From Algimonas porphyrae (GTDB lineage Bacteria > Pseudomonadota > Alphaproteobacteria > Caulobacterales > Maricaulaceae): DNA of 64,000 bases. The position numbers were made by a program, and so were the translations under genes. The stretch spans positions 310,001 to 374,000 of the forward strand of contig NZ_CP163424.1 in NCBI RefSeq assembly GCF_041429795.1, read 5' to 3'. The notes under the pieces were generated by a model. That model saw only the letters and a list, made by a program, of their open reading frames with translations. It had not been told where the DNA came from and did no database searches. This document shows, in pieces, positions 1-8,399 of this stretch. Position 1 is the first letter of the stretch. Every line of letters starts with the position of its first letter.

Positions 1-444
1 TGGCTTCAGGAACGGGGCTATGAAATCAGCAAATCGTCTGTGCACGCCTACGGCCAAGAGCTCGAGCAGCAGTGCAAGAAGATCCGGATAGCAACAGAGC
101 AGGCGGACTATATTCGCCGGATGTTCCCTGACGACGATGCCGGGATGATGGATGGGGTGCTACGGACATTCGTCGCCGAGCTGTTTTCCTACATGCAGGA
201 CTTCAGCATTGAGAAAGGCTCCATGGATCCAACCAAGATGGGCAAGCTCATCGGGGATCTGTCAAGAGCGACCGTGTCTCAGAAAAAATTGCAGGCACAG
301 ATCCGCGAAGAAGAGCGCCAGCTCGCCGCCGAGGCTGCGCGAGACGCTGTATCCGAACAGGGTGTATCAGCCGAGATTGCTGACATGATCTATCGTCAAG
401 TCCTGGGCGTTGACCGACCGGCTCTCGAGGCTCCATCGACGTGA
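1..444 (+). CDS. Mu gp27-like protein (DUF3486 family), 5'-truncated by the window edge
   Basis: The frame is open from base 1 (reading W-L-Q-E-R-G-Y-E-I-S-K before the GTG at 40), so the true start is outside the window. The visible 147 residues are mostly charged and helical, with a short N-terminal segment ending in a tyrosine-containing YEISKSSVHAYG stretch, as in DUF3486/gp27 proteins of Mu-like phages. gp27 sits directly before the large terminase and is often regarded as a packaging partner or small-terminase-like protein; that role is inferred here from position. Its stop overlaps the GTG of the terminase (GTGA, 441-444). Confidence 0.75.
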   Translation, partial: WLQERGYEISKSSVHAYGQELEQQCKKIRIATEQADYIRRMFPDDDAGMMDGVLRTFVAELFSYMQDFSIEKGSMDPTKMGKLIGDLSRATVSQKKLQAQIREEERQLAAEAARDAVSEQGVSAEIADMIYRQVLGVDRPALEAPST

Positions 445-1964
445 GCGCGAAACCCGCCACAGTTGAATCCGAAATCGACTGGGAGGCGGTTAAGGCCGAG
501 GCCTCAAGCGATGCCGACCGGCTGAAGGCATCCAACGACAATGACAAGATTCTGCTGCGCTACCAGCAGCGTATTCTGGCCACAGTCGCACAATCCGCCT
601 TTGTTGTTATCGAGAAAAGCCGTCGTATCGGTGCGACTTGGGCGCTGGCATCAGATGCCGTTCTGCGGGCCGGGAAGTCCCGCGCGGCGGGCGGCCAGAA
701 CGTCATGTATATTTCCTACGCCATGGACATGACGCGGGAGTTCGTCGAGGCCTGCGCATTCTTTGCGCGGATCTTCGGCCAGGCGATGACCAAAGCTGGC
801 GAATTTCTGTTCAAGGAAGGCAAAGATGATGAAGGGATCAATGCGTTCCGGATCGAATTTGCGTCCGGCTTCAAGATCCAGGCGCTCAGTTCCGCACCGC
901 GTTCGATCCGCGGCAAGCAGGGTCTGGTTATCATCGATGAGGCCGCATTCGTTGACAGTCTCGATGAGCTGGTCAAGGCGGCGAACGCCATGTCGATCTG
1001 GGGCGGTCGGGTGGTCATCATCTCTACGCATAATGGCGTAGACAATCCGTTTAACAAGCTGCTCGATGAGGTGAAGTCCGGAGAGCAAGCCGGTGTTTGG
1101 TTGAAGGTAACCTTCGATCAGGCGATCGCGGACGGGCTCTATGAGCGTGTCGCGCTGATGAAACCGGAGATGGCGTCACTCGGTCGCGACGGGTTTGTCG
1201 CGCGCATTCGCGGCATATATGCGAAAAATGCATCCGAGGAGCTCGACGTCATTCCATCGGCAGGCGGCGGGTCCTGGCTCGCGGCGGCCGACATCGCCAA
1301 GGCGACGGCCGCCAATGACAATGCAGTTGGTCCGCATGCCTATCAGGGCGGTCCGTGTGTGCTGGGTTGGGACGTGGCACGTAAGGTGGACCTCTCAGTG
1401 CTCTATCTCTTCGAGTTGGTTGGGAACCGGCTAGAAGAGCGTGAGCTGATCGTGATGAAAGGCCTGCGCTTTTCAGAACAATATGGCGAAGTGGACCGGC
1501 TCTTTGAGCGGTACCGCATTATCAAGTTCAATATCGATCAGACGGGCATGGGCGAAGCCGTCGTGGAAGAAATGGAAGAGCGTCACGGCGAGAGCATTGT
1601 CGAAGGTGTCATGTTCACATCTGCCAACAAGCTCGAGATTGCCATGGTGCTGAAGCGGCGGTTTGAAGATGAGGAGATGCTGATCAGCAATGATCCACTG
1701 CTGCGCGCCGACCTGCGATCCATCAAGAAAAGCGGCGGCGCTTCGGGACGTCCCGTCTTCGCCAATGACAACAACAAGGATGACGATACGGATGGCCATG
1801 GGGACCGGTTTTGGGCAGCCGGTCTGGCGACGCTCGCCGCCGAGACAGGCGAGATCCAATATGACTACCACTCCGCTGCCCGGTCGAGTGCGTCCGAGGT
1901 GCCATTCGGCGGCCGTCGAGTGCGCACCAGCTCAGGTCTGTCGTCCATGAAAGGAGCCTATTGA
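441..1964 (+). CDS. Phage terminase large subunit, Mu gp28-like
   Basis: The 507-residue product is the ATPase and nuclease that would cut and package phage DNA into the prohead. An adenine-binding-like Q segment (RYQQRIL, about residue 36), a variant Walker A (SRRIGATW, about 60) and a Walker B (LVIIDEAAF, about 160) are visible. The C-terminal half has acidic residues spaced as in RNase H-type terminase nucleases (DVARKVDLSVLYLFE, DQTGMGEAVVEE). It starts with GTG and is coupled to gp27 by a 4-base overlap, and its TGA overlaps the portal ATG. Length and order match gp28 of Mu-like prophages. Confidence 0.9.
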   Translation: MSAKPATVESEIDWEAVKAEASSDADRLKASNDNDKILLRYQQRILATVAQSAFVVIEKSRRIGATWALASDAVLRAGKSRAAGGQNVMYISYAMDMTREFVEACAFFARIFGQAMTKAGEFLFKEGKDDEGINAFRIEFASGFKIQALSSAPRSIRGKQGLVIIDEAAFVDSLDELVKAANAMSIWGGRVVIISTHNGVDNPFNKLLDEVKSGEQAGVWLKVTFDQAIADGLYERVALMKPEMASLGRDGFVARIRGIYAKNASEELDVIPSAGGGSWLAAADIAKATAANDNAVGPHAYQGGPCVLGWDVARKVDLSVLYLFELVGNRLEERELIVMKGLRFSEQYGEVDRLFERYRIIKFNIDQTGMGEAVVEEMEERHGESIVEGVMFTSANKLEIAMVLKRRFEDEEMLISNDPLLRADLRSIKKSGGASGRPVFANDNNKDDDTDGHGDRFWAAGLATLAAETGEIQYDYHSAARSSASEVPFGGRRVRTSSGLSSMKGAY

Positions 1965-3505
1965 TGCCCGGCCGTCATATTCAACGGGTCGGTCAATCAG
2001 CCCCGATACCGAACTCAAAAAAACCCAAGCCCGGACCCTCCCATGCGGTCGCGATTGCCAGCGCCTCACAAAGTCTCTGGGCCTCGGCTCTCGGTTCCCT
2101 GACACCCTTTACCCTGTCGCGGATTCTGCGCCGCCATGGTGAAGGCGATCTCGATCAGTTTCTGATTTTTGCTGAAGAAGCTGAAGAAAAGAATGAGCAT
2201 TACGGTTCCGTCCTCGGAACACGCAAGCGGGCTGTTGAGGGGCTTAATTACTCTGTGGAGCCAGGCGGTGACACGCCAGCTGACAAGGAGATGGCCAAGC
2301 TGATCGGCTCCATGCTCGACAATCCGGTCATGGTTGAGCTGGTCGAGGATATGCTCGATGCGCTCGGTAAGGGTTACTCAGTCAATGAAATTATCTGGCA
2401 CACGGAATCCGGTGTCTGGGTGCCGGTCGCGTTCAACCATGTCGATCCGCGCGCCTTTCAGCTCGACCAGCTCGACCGACGCCAACTCCGTCTGAAGAGC
2501 CGGAATGATCGTGCGGGCATCCCGCTCCAGCCCTACAAGTTCGTTACGCATTTTTCGAAGCTCAAGAGCGGAGCGCCGCACCGGGCCGCGCTCGCGCGCT
2601 TTGTGGCATGGACCTATATTTTCCAGAACTTCACGATCAAGGATTGGGTCGGCTTTGTCGAAACCTACGGGCAGCCTCTCCGGGTCGGCAAATATGGTGC
2701 GAAGGCGACGGACGAAGATATCGCGACGCTGGTTTCCGCCTTGCGCAATATCGGAACGGATGCAGCGGCCGCGATCCCGCAAAGCATGCAGATCGAGTTC
2801 ATCAAGGCGACCGGCACGACATCCGGAGGGGCCTTCAAGGAACTCGCCGAGTATTGCGATCGGCGGATATCAAAGGCGGTGCTCGGCCAGACCATGACGA
2901 CGGACGATGGCTCAAGTCAGGCACAGGCCATAGTCCATGATGATGTGCGCACTGACATCAAGAGAGCCGATGCGCGTCGAATATGCACAACCCTGAACCG
3001 CTATCTCGTGCGTCCCGTCATCGATCTGAATTTCGGGCCGCAGGCGCACTATCCGAAGATCGTCTCTCCGGTACTCGATGCGCAGGATCTGAATGAGCTG
3101 CGCGCTGCCATCAAGGACTTCACGGCCATGGGTATTCAGGTGCCGCAATCCTTCGTTCATTCCCGCTGGGGCATACCGCAGGCCAAGGATACGGACACGG
3201 TACTGGCTGTGCCTGAAGCCGGGAGCCCAGCCGTCGCGACAGCCCGACAGAATATCGCCATGGCCCGCCGCTCCGGCGTCGATCCTGATGCGGCCTTGGA
3301 AGACCTGATTGAAAAGACCCATTCCGACTGGGAGCCGATTGCCGATGCGCTGGCCGATCCGATCATTGCCGCCATCAGAGATGCGTCGGACTATGAGGAT
3401 GCGCTGGCGCGCCTGGACGCTATCGTGCCTGACAGTGATCCGCTCGCCGCCCGGCTGCGTGACGGGCTGGTCAGCGCCCGCCTGCTCGGCAATACGCCGG
3501 AGTAG
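1964..3505 (+). CDS. Phage portal protein, Mu gp29-like (DUF935 family)
   Basis: A 513-residue protein expected to form the dodecameric portal ring at the packaging vertex. The sequence carries the DUF935 signature order: LGTRKRAVEGL near residue 80, then ALGKGYSVNEIIW, FNHVDPRAFQLD, an RRISKAVLGQTMT segment followed by a run of QAQAIVHDDVRTDIKRADA, and a helical C-terminus. The ATG at 1964 is preferred over the TTG at 1961 because AAAGGAG lies a few bases upstream and the ATG overlaps the terminase TGA. The 40 residues at the N-terminus are Pro/Lys-rich and probably disordered. Confidence 0.9.
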   Translation: MPGRHIQRVGQSAPIPNSKKPKPGPSHAVAIASASQSLWASALGSLTPFTLSRILRRHGEGDLDQFLIFAEEAEEKNEHYGSVLGTRKRAVEGLNYSVEPGGDTPADKEMAKLIGSMLDNPVMVELVEDMLDALGKGYSVNEIIWHTESGVWVPVAFNHVDPRAFQLDQLDRRQLRLKSRNDRAGIPLQPYKFVTHFSKLKSGAPHRAALARFVAWTYIFQNFTIKDWVGFVETYGQPLRVGKYGAKATDEDIATLVSALRNIGTDAAAAIPQSMQIEFIKATGTTSGGAFKELAEYCDRRISKAVLGQTMTTDDGSSQAQAIVHDDVRTDIKRADARRICTTLNRYLVRPVIDLNFGPQAHYPKIVSPVLDAQDLNELRAAIKDFTAMGIQVPQSFVHSRWGIPQAKDTDTVLAVPEAGSPAVATARQNIAMARRSGVDPDAALEDLIEKTHSDWEPIADALADPIIAAIRDASDYEDALARLDAIVPDSDPLAARLRDGLVSARLLGNTPE

Positions 3506-3509
3506 AGCG

Positions 3510-3773
3510 GTGCCCGATAATGCGAAGGTGCAGGTCGGACAAAGAGAAGTATCGGGGGAACTGTCGGTTTTCGCAATGGACTGGGAGCCTGACAAATGGC
3601 GGTACAAGTTCGAAGCCTTTGACGAATTGTCCAATCCTCAGCTTGGAGGTGATTATCGCCGGGTTGTCCTGACAATGGCCGGAGGCATCTATACATCACA
3701 ACAAGAGGCGCTGCGCGGTGCCAGTGGTGCGGGTGTCATTCTGATCGAAACTTGTGAGCAGGTTTCATCGTGA
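3510..3773 (+). CDS. Small phage protein of unknown function between portal and head morphogenesis genes
   Basis: An 87-residue reading frame fills the gap between the portal stop and the GTG of the next gene, which it overlaps by 4 bases. GTG at 3510 is chosen because a GCCGGAG sequence lies about seven bases upstream; the ATG at 3576 would give a 65-residue form. The predicted protein is mixed alpha/beta with a WEPDKWRYKFEAFDE segment and no membrane segment. No family is recognised. Its place in the head operon suggests a virion or assembly role, but that is only positional. Confidence 0.55.
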   Translation: MPDNAKVQVGQREVSGELSVFAMDWEPDKWRYKFEAFDELSNPQLGGDYRRVVLTMAGGIYTSQQEALRGASGAGVILIETCEQVSS

Positions 3774-5020
3774 CAGATTTCGTATTCGAAACCAATCCGC
3801 CTGAAGCGGTCACCAATTTCCTGCGCAATAAGGAATTGCTGCCGACGATCGGCTATCGGGATCTGGCGGCTCAGGAACATGCCTTCGCCTTTACGGTCGC
3901 CCGCTCGACCGGCTTCGACATTCTGGGTGATATTCGCGGTGCGCTTGTCACGGCCCTGGAAGAGGGGAAGACCTTTGCGCAGTTCCAAGCCGAGCTTGAG
4001 CCGCTGCTGGCGCGAAAGGGCTGGACGGGTTTTACGCTCGGCGGCGACGGCGTATCCGGTGAGAATGATCTGATCGAACTGGGCACGCCGCGTCGACTAC
4101 GGACCATATTCGATGCCAATATGCGCTCGGCGCGTGCCGCCGGTGCCTGGGAGCGCACCCAGCGGAACAAGGCGTTCCTGCCCTACCTCATCTATACGCT
4201 TGGCCCTTCTGAAGAGCATCGCCCGCACCATGCTGACAAGGAGGGCCTCATCCTGCCCGTTGACCATCCCTTCTGGCGGGTCTGGTATTTCCCGAATGGC
4301 TGGGGCTGCAAATGCGGCGCGCGGGCGATCAGTGCGCGGGAGGCGCAGCGGCTGGGCGGCGTTAGTGATGAACCCGACGTACCGGACGTGCAAGTCCGCA
4401 ACCGGGAGACAGGCGAGATCCGGACCGTGCCGCAGGGCGTGGATCCCGAATGGGCCAGCAATCCGGGACTTGAACGTCAGGATAATCTGCGCCGCACCTT
4501 GTTTGCGCGCCAGTCAGTCACGCGGCCTGACCTGACCGAGACAATGGTTCGCGTCGGGTTCGCGGATCTCCGCAGCCGTCCCTTCATGCAGTCATTCCTG
4601 CGCGGCGAGCTGACGGATGATCCGCGTGTCTCGCTGCCGGTCGCCGTTCTGCCAGAGCGCTTTCGCGACTTGGCCGGGCATGAGGGCACGGTGATCGGCT
4701 GGACGGGCCGGTCGGCAGCGAGGCACAATCCATCTGTCGAAATCAATTACCCGGATGCAAAAGAATGGGATCTGCTGCAGCTGCTGATCGATCAGGGTAC
4801 CGGTTGGATCCAGACTGGCCCGACCGGGAAGCGGTGGATCAATTTCATTCTCTATCATGAGGGCCGCTGGCTGCACGCGACCCTGACCAGCCTGCCAAAA
4901 CGCGCGGAGCTCTGGCTCAATACGTTCAAGCGGCGTAGTCCCGACCCTGCCCGACCGCCGCGACCCTCGCAGACGCACCGACGCGGCCCAGGCGAGCGAT
5001 TCGATATCGGTGAGGGATGA
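3770..5020 (+). CDS. Phage head morphogenesis protein (Mu F-like/gp30) with a C-terminal nuclease-like domain
   Basis: The 416-residue protein starts with GTG inside the stop of the previous gene. Residues about 1-230 match the Mu F / SPP1 gp7 minor head protein pattern: a TIGYRDLAAQEHAFAFTVA segment, IFDANMRSARAAGAWER, then a Cys- and Trp-containing metal-knuckle-like stretch (FPNGWGCKCGARAISAREA). Such proteins sit in the capsid interior near the portal. Residues about 300-395 (WDLLQLLIDQGTGWIQ, YHEGRWLHATLTS, LWLNTFKRR) resemble the barnase/EndoU/ColicinE5/RelE-like domains appended to some phage head proteins. The first assignment is firm; the second is by pattern only. Confidence 0.85.
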   Translation: MTDFVFETNPPEAVTNFLRNKELLPTIGYRDLAAQEHAFAFTVARSTGFDILGDIRGALVTALEEGKTFAQFQAELEPLLARKGWTGFTLGGDGVSGENDLIELGTPRRLRTIFDANMRSARAAGAWERTQRNKAFLPYLIYTLGPSEEHRPHHADKEGLILPVDHPFWRVWYFPNGWGCKCGARAISAREAQRLGGVSDEPDVPDVQVRNRETGEIRTVPQGVDPEWASNPGLERQDNLRRTLFARQSVTRPDLTETMVRVGFADLRSRPFMQSFLRGELTDDPRVSLPVAVLPERFRDLAGHEGTVIGWTGRSAARHNPSVEINYPDAKEWDLLQLLIDQGTGWIQTGPTGKRWINFILYHEGRWLHATLTSLPKRAELWLNTFKRRSPDPARPPRPSQTHRRGPGERFDIGEG

Positions 5021-5351
5021 AGAGGTCGGGCGGGTCGCGATCCCCGCACAGGAGCTGTTAGCCTGGTAACGCGAAATGGCTCCGACCTCAGGCCTGAAAT
5101 AGGTCCGATCCTTGGCAAAATCAACGCAAATCACCGGCCCTGACAGAATTTGGGCGGTCTTAAGGCCTGATTATCGCGCACCGCGCCTCTCAAGCTAGTC
5201 TCAAGCGCCCTTGCGCTCATTTCCGGTAGCTTCTAACGACGGGATGCGAAATTGCGCTGTGCGGTGAAATTTTGCGCCTCCCCTGTTTTCCGGTTTCAGC
5301 CTGACAACTGTCAGCGTGTTTGCTCTCATCCGCCTGCGCCATAGCGGGGTC
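5021..5351. other. Non-coding gap between head morphogenesis gene and protease gene
   Basis: This 331-base stretch has no convincing gene: reading frames here are short and share no family pattern. It separates the packaging/portal genes from the capsid genes. Its right end holds the promoter-like element described at 5300-5351. Nothing else could be identified with confidence. Confidence 0.5.
5300..5351 (+). promoter_or_regulatory. Candidate late promoter/operator, copy A of a two-copy prophage element
   Basis: The block begins CCTGACAACTGTCAG, a dyad CTGACA-N2-TGTCAG, then TGTTT and ends GGGGTCAT just at the protease start. A close relative lies at 22863-22915, upstream of a secreted-protein gene, with the same dyad, the same TGTTT spacing and the same GGGGTCAT end. 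The CTGACA arm could serve as a -35 element with a loosely matched -10 (TCTCAT) 17 bases later. Conservation of a non-coding block in two places of one prophage argues for a shared regulator site. The activator is unknown. Confidence 0.55.
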
Positions 5352-6527
5352 ATGAACTGGACCGCCCGGACACTGATTGATGGTATGGCGCTTGCGCTCT
5401 GTAGCGCCGGTGCGACCGGCCCAGCCAATGATCCTGGCGACGCGGTTCGAGGCCCTTTGAAATTGCCCGAGGGACTTGCGATTGCACGGGATCTTCAGCA
5501 GCTCATCGTCAATCTGCCTGAAGAGACTGAGGGCGATGCGGTCTCCAGCTGGAACATGATCCTTCCAGCCGGGGAGATTTTGGAGCTTCGCGACAATCGT
5601 GTCTACAGAAACCCGGATCCTGACGCTCTCGTTGCGGCCTATAATGCAGACCCTGTTGATATCATGGTCGATATCAATCACTGCTCGGTCGGATCGGAAT
5701 GGGGTCCGCCTGCCGAAGGCTGGGTCGCGCAAATGGAAGTGCGCGACGGTGCGATCTGGGGTCTGATCGACTGGACCGACCGTGGCTTGAATGTACTTCA
5801 GGCGCGTCACTACCGCTATCTTTCGCCTGCCTTCTCCCACGCCGAAGACGGAGAGATCACCGGCTTTCATTCCGTCGGTCTGGTGAACTCGCCTGCCATG
5901 ACCATGCCCGCCGTCGCCCGGTCTCAGGCTGACGGCGATCCAACACCCAAACCAACGGAGTCACTCATGACTGAAGAACAACTGGCCTCCCTGCGCGAAA
6001 AGCTCGGCCTCGACGCCGATGCGAGCGTTGATGATATTCTGGCGGCCGTCGCTGCATCGAATGAAGATAAACCAGGCGGGGGTGAGCCCGGCGATCCTGC
6101 CGACCCCGCAAACCCTGAGGGCGGTGAAGCAGGCGCGGGGGCGGGCGTCGATCTCACCGATTACGTTCCCCGCGCCGATTACGATGCCGTCGTGGACCGT
6201 CTCGCCGAGACGGAAAGCGCCGGTGAGGTTTCGCCAAGTGCTGACGAAGTCGAGCAGGTCATTGATCAGGCGATCGCTGCCGCGCGGATCGCGCCGTCAT
6301 CGAAGGATCATTACGTCGCCATGTGCGCTACACAGGCAGGGCTCGACAGCTTCCGCAAGCTCGTCAAGGTCAGCCCCGACCTTGTGGTCGGCAAGCCGGA
6401 CGCATCACTGAACAAACCGATCGCGACAGCTGGGTCGCTGACAGCTGCCCAACAGCAGGTCTGCCGCGCGCTCGGTGTCTCGGAAGAGAAATTCATCGCC
6501 ACCAACAAAGCCAATCAAGGAGCCTGA
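5352..6527 (+). CDS. Mu-like prophage protease/scaffold protein (gpI family)
   Basis: A 391-residue protein. Residues about 60-200 match the Mu I protease pattern: SWNMILPAGEILELRDNRVYRNPDPDALVAAYN, then DIMVDINHC, GPPAEGWVAQMEVRDGAIWGLIDW, YRYLSPAFSHAEDGEITGFHSVGLVNSPAM. It would cleave the scaffold and capsid proteins during prohead maturation. The C-terminal third is Gly/Pro/Glu-rich and then helical, as expected for the scaffold part. ATG at 5352 is chosen over an upstream ATG at 5316 because the latter lies inside the promoter-like block; the start remains uncertain. An internal in-frame start at 5967 likely gives a separate scaffold. Confidence 0.82.
   Translation: MNWTARTLIDGMALALCSAGATGPANDPGDAVRGPLKLPEGLAIARDLQQLIVNLPEETEGDAVSSWNMILPAGEILELRDNRVYRNPDPDALVAAYNADPVDIMVDINHCSVGSEWGPPAEGWVAQMEVRDGAIWGLIDWTDRGLNVLQARHYRYLSPAFSHAEDGEITGFHSVGLVNSPAMTMPAVARSQADGDPTPKPTESLMTEEQLASLREKLGLDADASVDDILAAVAASNEDKPGGGEPGDPADPANPEGGEAGAGAGVDLTDYVPRADYDAVVDRLAETESAGEVSPSADEVEQVIDQAIAAARIAPSSKDHYVAMCATQAGLDSFRKLVKVSPDLVVGKPDASLNKPIATAGSLTAAQQQVCRALGVSEEKFIATNKANQGA
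5967..6527 (+). CDS. Nested in-frame scaffold protein (Mu gpZ-like internal start)
   Basis: Within the protease gene, an ATG at 5967 follows a CGGAG ribosome-binding site with six bases between. Translation from it would give a 186-residue protein (MTEEQLASLREKLGLDADAS...) identical to the C-terminus of the protease protein. Mu makes its scaffold Z this way from inside gene I. The boundary coincides with the end of the protease domain (after MTMPAVARSQADGD) and the beginning of a helical, acidic region, which supports the interpretation. Expression itself is not shown by the sequence. Confidence 0.55.
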   Translation: MTEEQLASLREKLGLDADASVDDILAAVAASNEDKPGGGEPGDPADPANPEGGEAGAGAGVDLTDYVPRADYDAVVDRLAETESAGEVSPSADEVEQVIDQAIAAARIAPSSKDHYVAMCATQAGLDSFRKLVKVSPDLVVGKPDASLNKPIATAGSLTAAQQQVCRALGVSEEKFIATNKANQGA

Positions 6528-6530
6528 TCC

Positions 6531-6932
6531 ATGGCGCTTACGAAACGCCGCGAGATTGTCTCTCGCAAGCCGGGCCTTGTCGCCCATCCTGTCGCTGCAA
6601 CGGCCGTCATCCATTCCGGCGCGATCGTCGTTCTGAACGGTGACGATTTCGCGCAGCCTGGAACGGCGGCAGCCGGTCTCCGTTCTGTTGGTCGCGCCAT
6701 TGAAAGCTGCGACAATTCAGCTGGCGGAAATGGCGATGCCCGCATCACCGTGCAGCGCGATCTCGCACAGCGCTACGACAATGACGGGGTCGCCCCGGTC
6801 ACGCGCGAGCATATCGGTGGATCGGCCTACATTGTCGATGATCATACGGTCAGCTCTGACGCCACAGACCGCTCGGCTGTCGGCATTGTTCTCGACGTCG
6901 ATGAAGACGGCGTCTGGATCCTTTTCCCTTAA
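6531..6932 (+). CDS. Small head decoration/capsid cement-like protein
   Basis: A 133-residue, Gly/Ala/Val-rich protein with a strong AAGGAG site upstream and its start 4 bases after the protease stop. The pattern of an N-terminal KRREIVSRKPGL segment followed by beta-rich VAHPVAATAVIHSGAIVVLNGDDFAQPG resembles the small capsid-cement proteins found between protease and major capsid genes of Mu-like prophages. It would bind the outer capsid surface as a stabiliser. The assignment rests on position and general pattern. Confidence 0.65.
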   Translation: MALTKRREIVSRKPGLVAHPVAATAVIHSGAIVVLNGDDFAQPGTAAAGLRSVGRAIESCDNSAGGNGDARITVQRDLAQRYDNDGVAPVTREHIGGSAYIVDDHTVSSDATDRSAVGIVLDVDEDGVWILFP

Positions 6933-6973
6933 GTCCGCCCATCCCGTTTCTCGATTGATCTGAAAGCAAAATC

Positions 6974-7882
6974 ATGGACCCTCTCGTTATTACCCCAGAA
7001 ATCCTGCAAGCCATCCGGGGCGGCCTGCGCACCGAATTTGAAGATGTCTTCAGTGGCATCGAGCCAGTCTGGGACCGCATCGCAACAGAGGTTCCGTCCA
7101 CGACATCCGGCAATAATTATGGCTGGCTCGCCGACGTACCAGATGTCCGTGAGTGGATTGGTGAACGTCAGATCCGCGAACTCGACGAGCATGCCTACCG
7201 CATCAATAACCGCCTGTTCGAAAGCACGGTCGCGGTGAAGCGCACCAGCATCGAGGACGGCGATCTCGGATCCTATACGGTTCGCACGCGGCAGATTGCC
7301 GACAAGGCCGCCAAGCACCCTGACAAGCTGGTATTCGAAGCTGTCAAGGCGGGCTTTACGTCGCGCTGTTTCGACGGCCAGAACTTCTTCGACACGGACC
7401 ATCCAGTGGGACCGGACGGCAAGGAGGAGAGCGTGTCCAACTTCCAGAACGGTGCCGGCGAAGCCTGGTACCTGCTCGACACGACCGCGCCGCTCAAACC
7501 CTTCATCTTCCAGAACCGATCTCCCGTCGAGTTCGACAGTCTGGACGGGATCTCCAATGGGTCGATGCCGGAGCATGTCTTCATGAAAGACCAGTATGTG
7601 TTCGGCACGCGCCATCGGTCCAATGCGGGCTATGGTTACTGGCAGCTCGCCTTCGCGTCCAAGGCTCCCCTGACCGCCGCCAATCTCAAGGCGGCTCGCG
7701 ACGCCATGCAGGCTTACAAAAGTCATTCGGGCGAGACGCTGGGTGTCATGCCGAATACGCTCATGGTCGGGATCGGAAATCAGTCGGCAGCCAAGGAGTT
7801 GATCGGCGCGGCGAAGATCAACGACGCCTATAATGAATTCAAGGATGCGTTCGAGCTGATCGTCGCGCCGCAGCTGAATTAG
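6974..7882 (+). CDS. Major capsid protein, Mu gpT-like
   Basis: A 302-residue HK97-fold capsid subunit of the Mu gpT type. Typical segments are LTPEI-like VITPEILQAIRGG, FEDVFSG at the N-terminus, NNYGWLADVPDVREWIGERQI, AYRINNRLFESTVAVKR, LVFEAVKAGF, FDGQNFFDTDHPV and the C-terminal MPNTLMVGIGNQSAAKELIGA. Spacing and length agree with the family. It is preceded by the decoration gene and followed by a gp35-type gene, the usual order. No maturation cleavage site can be fixed from the sequence. Confidence 0.93.
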   Translation: MDPLVITPEILQAIRGGLRTEFEDVFSGIEPVWDRIATEVPSTTSGNNYGWLADVPDVREWIGERQIRELDEHAYRINNRLFESTVAVKRTSIEDGDLGSYTVRTRQIADKAAKHPDKLVFEAVKAGFTSRCFDGQNFFDTDHPVGPDGKEESVSNFQNGAGEAWYLLDTTAPLKPFIFQNRSPVEFDSLDGISNGSMPEHVFMKDQYVFGTRHRSNAGYGYWQLAFASKAPLTAANLKAARDAMQAYKSHSGETLGVMPNTLMVGIGNQSAAKELIGAAKINDAYNEFKDAFELIVAPQLN

Positions 7883-7893
7883 CGGAGGCGGCG

Positions 7894-8310
7894 ATGACGC
7901 AAGAGAATACCGGTACGGAAACCCCCAAGCCTGATGGCGCGGACAAGACTGCGCCGAAGTCGGACACTCAGACATCTCAGACGGAAGCGCCGAAACCGGA
8001 TGGCTCAGACGATCCGGGTTCCAAGCCCGATGACCAGAAGGTTGAGGCAAAAAAGCCCGCAGCGAAAAAGCCCGCAGCGAAAAAGCCTGTGACGAACAAG
8101 AAGCCCGGCAAGAAGCCGTCAGGTGGCAACCCGCCCCCTGCAACGGAGCGTCTCGTCATCCAGGCAAATGCAGCGGGCTCCTATCGCCGCGCCGGGCTCG
8201 ATCTGTCTGATCGTCGCGAAGTCACTCTTGCAGCGAGCGCCTTGTCCAAGGCGCGTCGCGCTCAACTCGACGCAGATCCGCGCGTCACGGTGCGTCCGGC
8301 CGAGGACTAA
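7894..8310 (+). CDS. gp35-like protein with FluMu N-terminal-type domain and a Lys/Pro/Ala linker
   Basis: A 138-residue protein in two parts. Residues 1-85 are low-complexity: repeated PKPDG segments and a threefold KKPAA/KKPVT run rich in Lys, Ala and Pro. Residues about 90-138 (RLVIQANAAGSYRRAGLDLS ... LDADPRVTVRP) resemble the compact FluMu/gp35 domain that reads a YRRAG motif and ends in a short VxV strand. Homologues occur directly after the capsid gene in Mu-like prophages. The function is unknown; the basic linker could bind DNA or another head protein. Confidence 0.7.
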   Translation: MTQENTGTETPKPDGADKTAPKSDTQTSQTEAPKPDGSDDPGSKPDDQKVEAKKPAAKKPAAKKPVTNKKPGKKPSGGNPPPATERLVIQANAAGSYRRAGLDLSDRREVTLAASALSKARRAQLDADPRVTVRPAED

Positions 8311-8354
8311 CCGTCACAGTCTTTCGGTTTCGCGCATGGGGGCGGGCCGAAACC

Positions 8355-8386
8355 TGCGGGCCGGGGCCTCCAGTCCCCGGCCTGCA
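8355..8386 (+). other. Strong GC-rich hairpin between capsid-module and connector genes
   Basis: The arms TGCGGGCCGGGG (8355-8366) and CCCCGGCCTGCA (8375-8386) pair over 12 positions with one G-U, closing an 8-base loop. No U-run follows, so it is not a normal intrinsic terminator. It lies 45 bases after the gp35-like stop and just before an 18-codon reading frame that is coupled to the gp36-like gene. It could protect mRNA ends, pause the polymerase or tune the ratio of capsid to connector proteins; those are inferences. Confidence 0.6.
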
Positions 8387-8399
8387 CCCTCAACCGCCC

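Noticed and set aside
3309-3509. Longer form of the 3510 gene beginning inside the portal gene
   Set aside because: The upstream codons are out-of-phase portal sequence, and a good ribosome-binding site lies before 3510.
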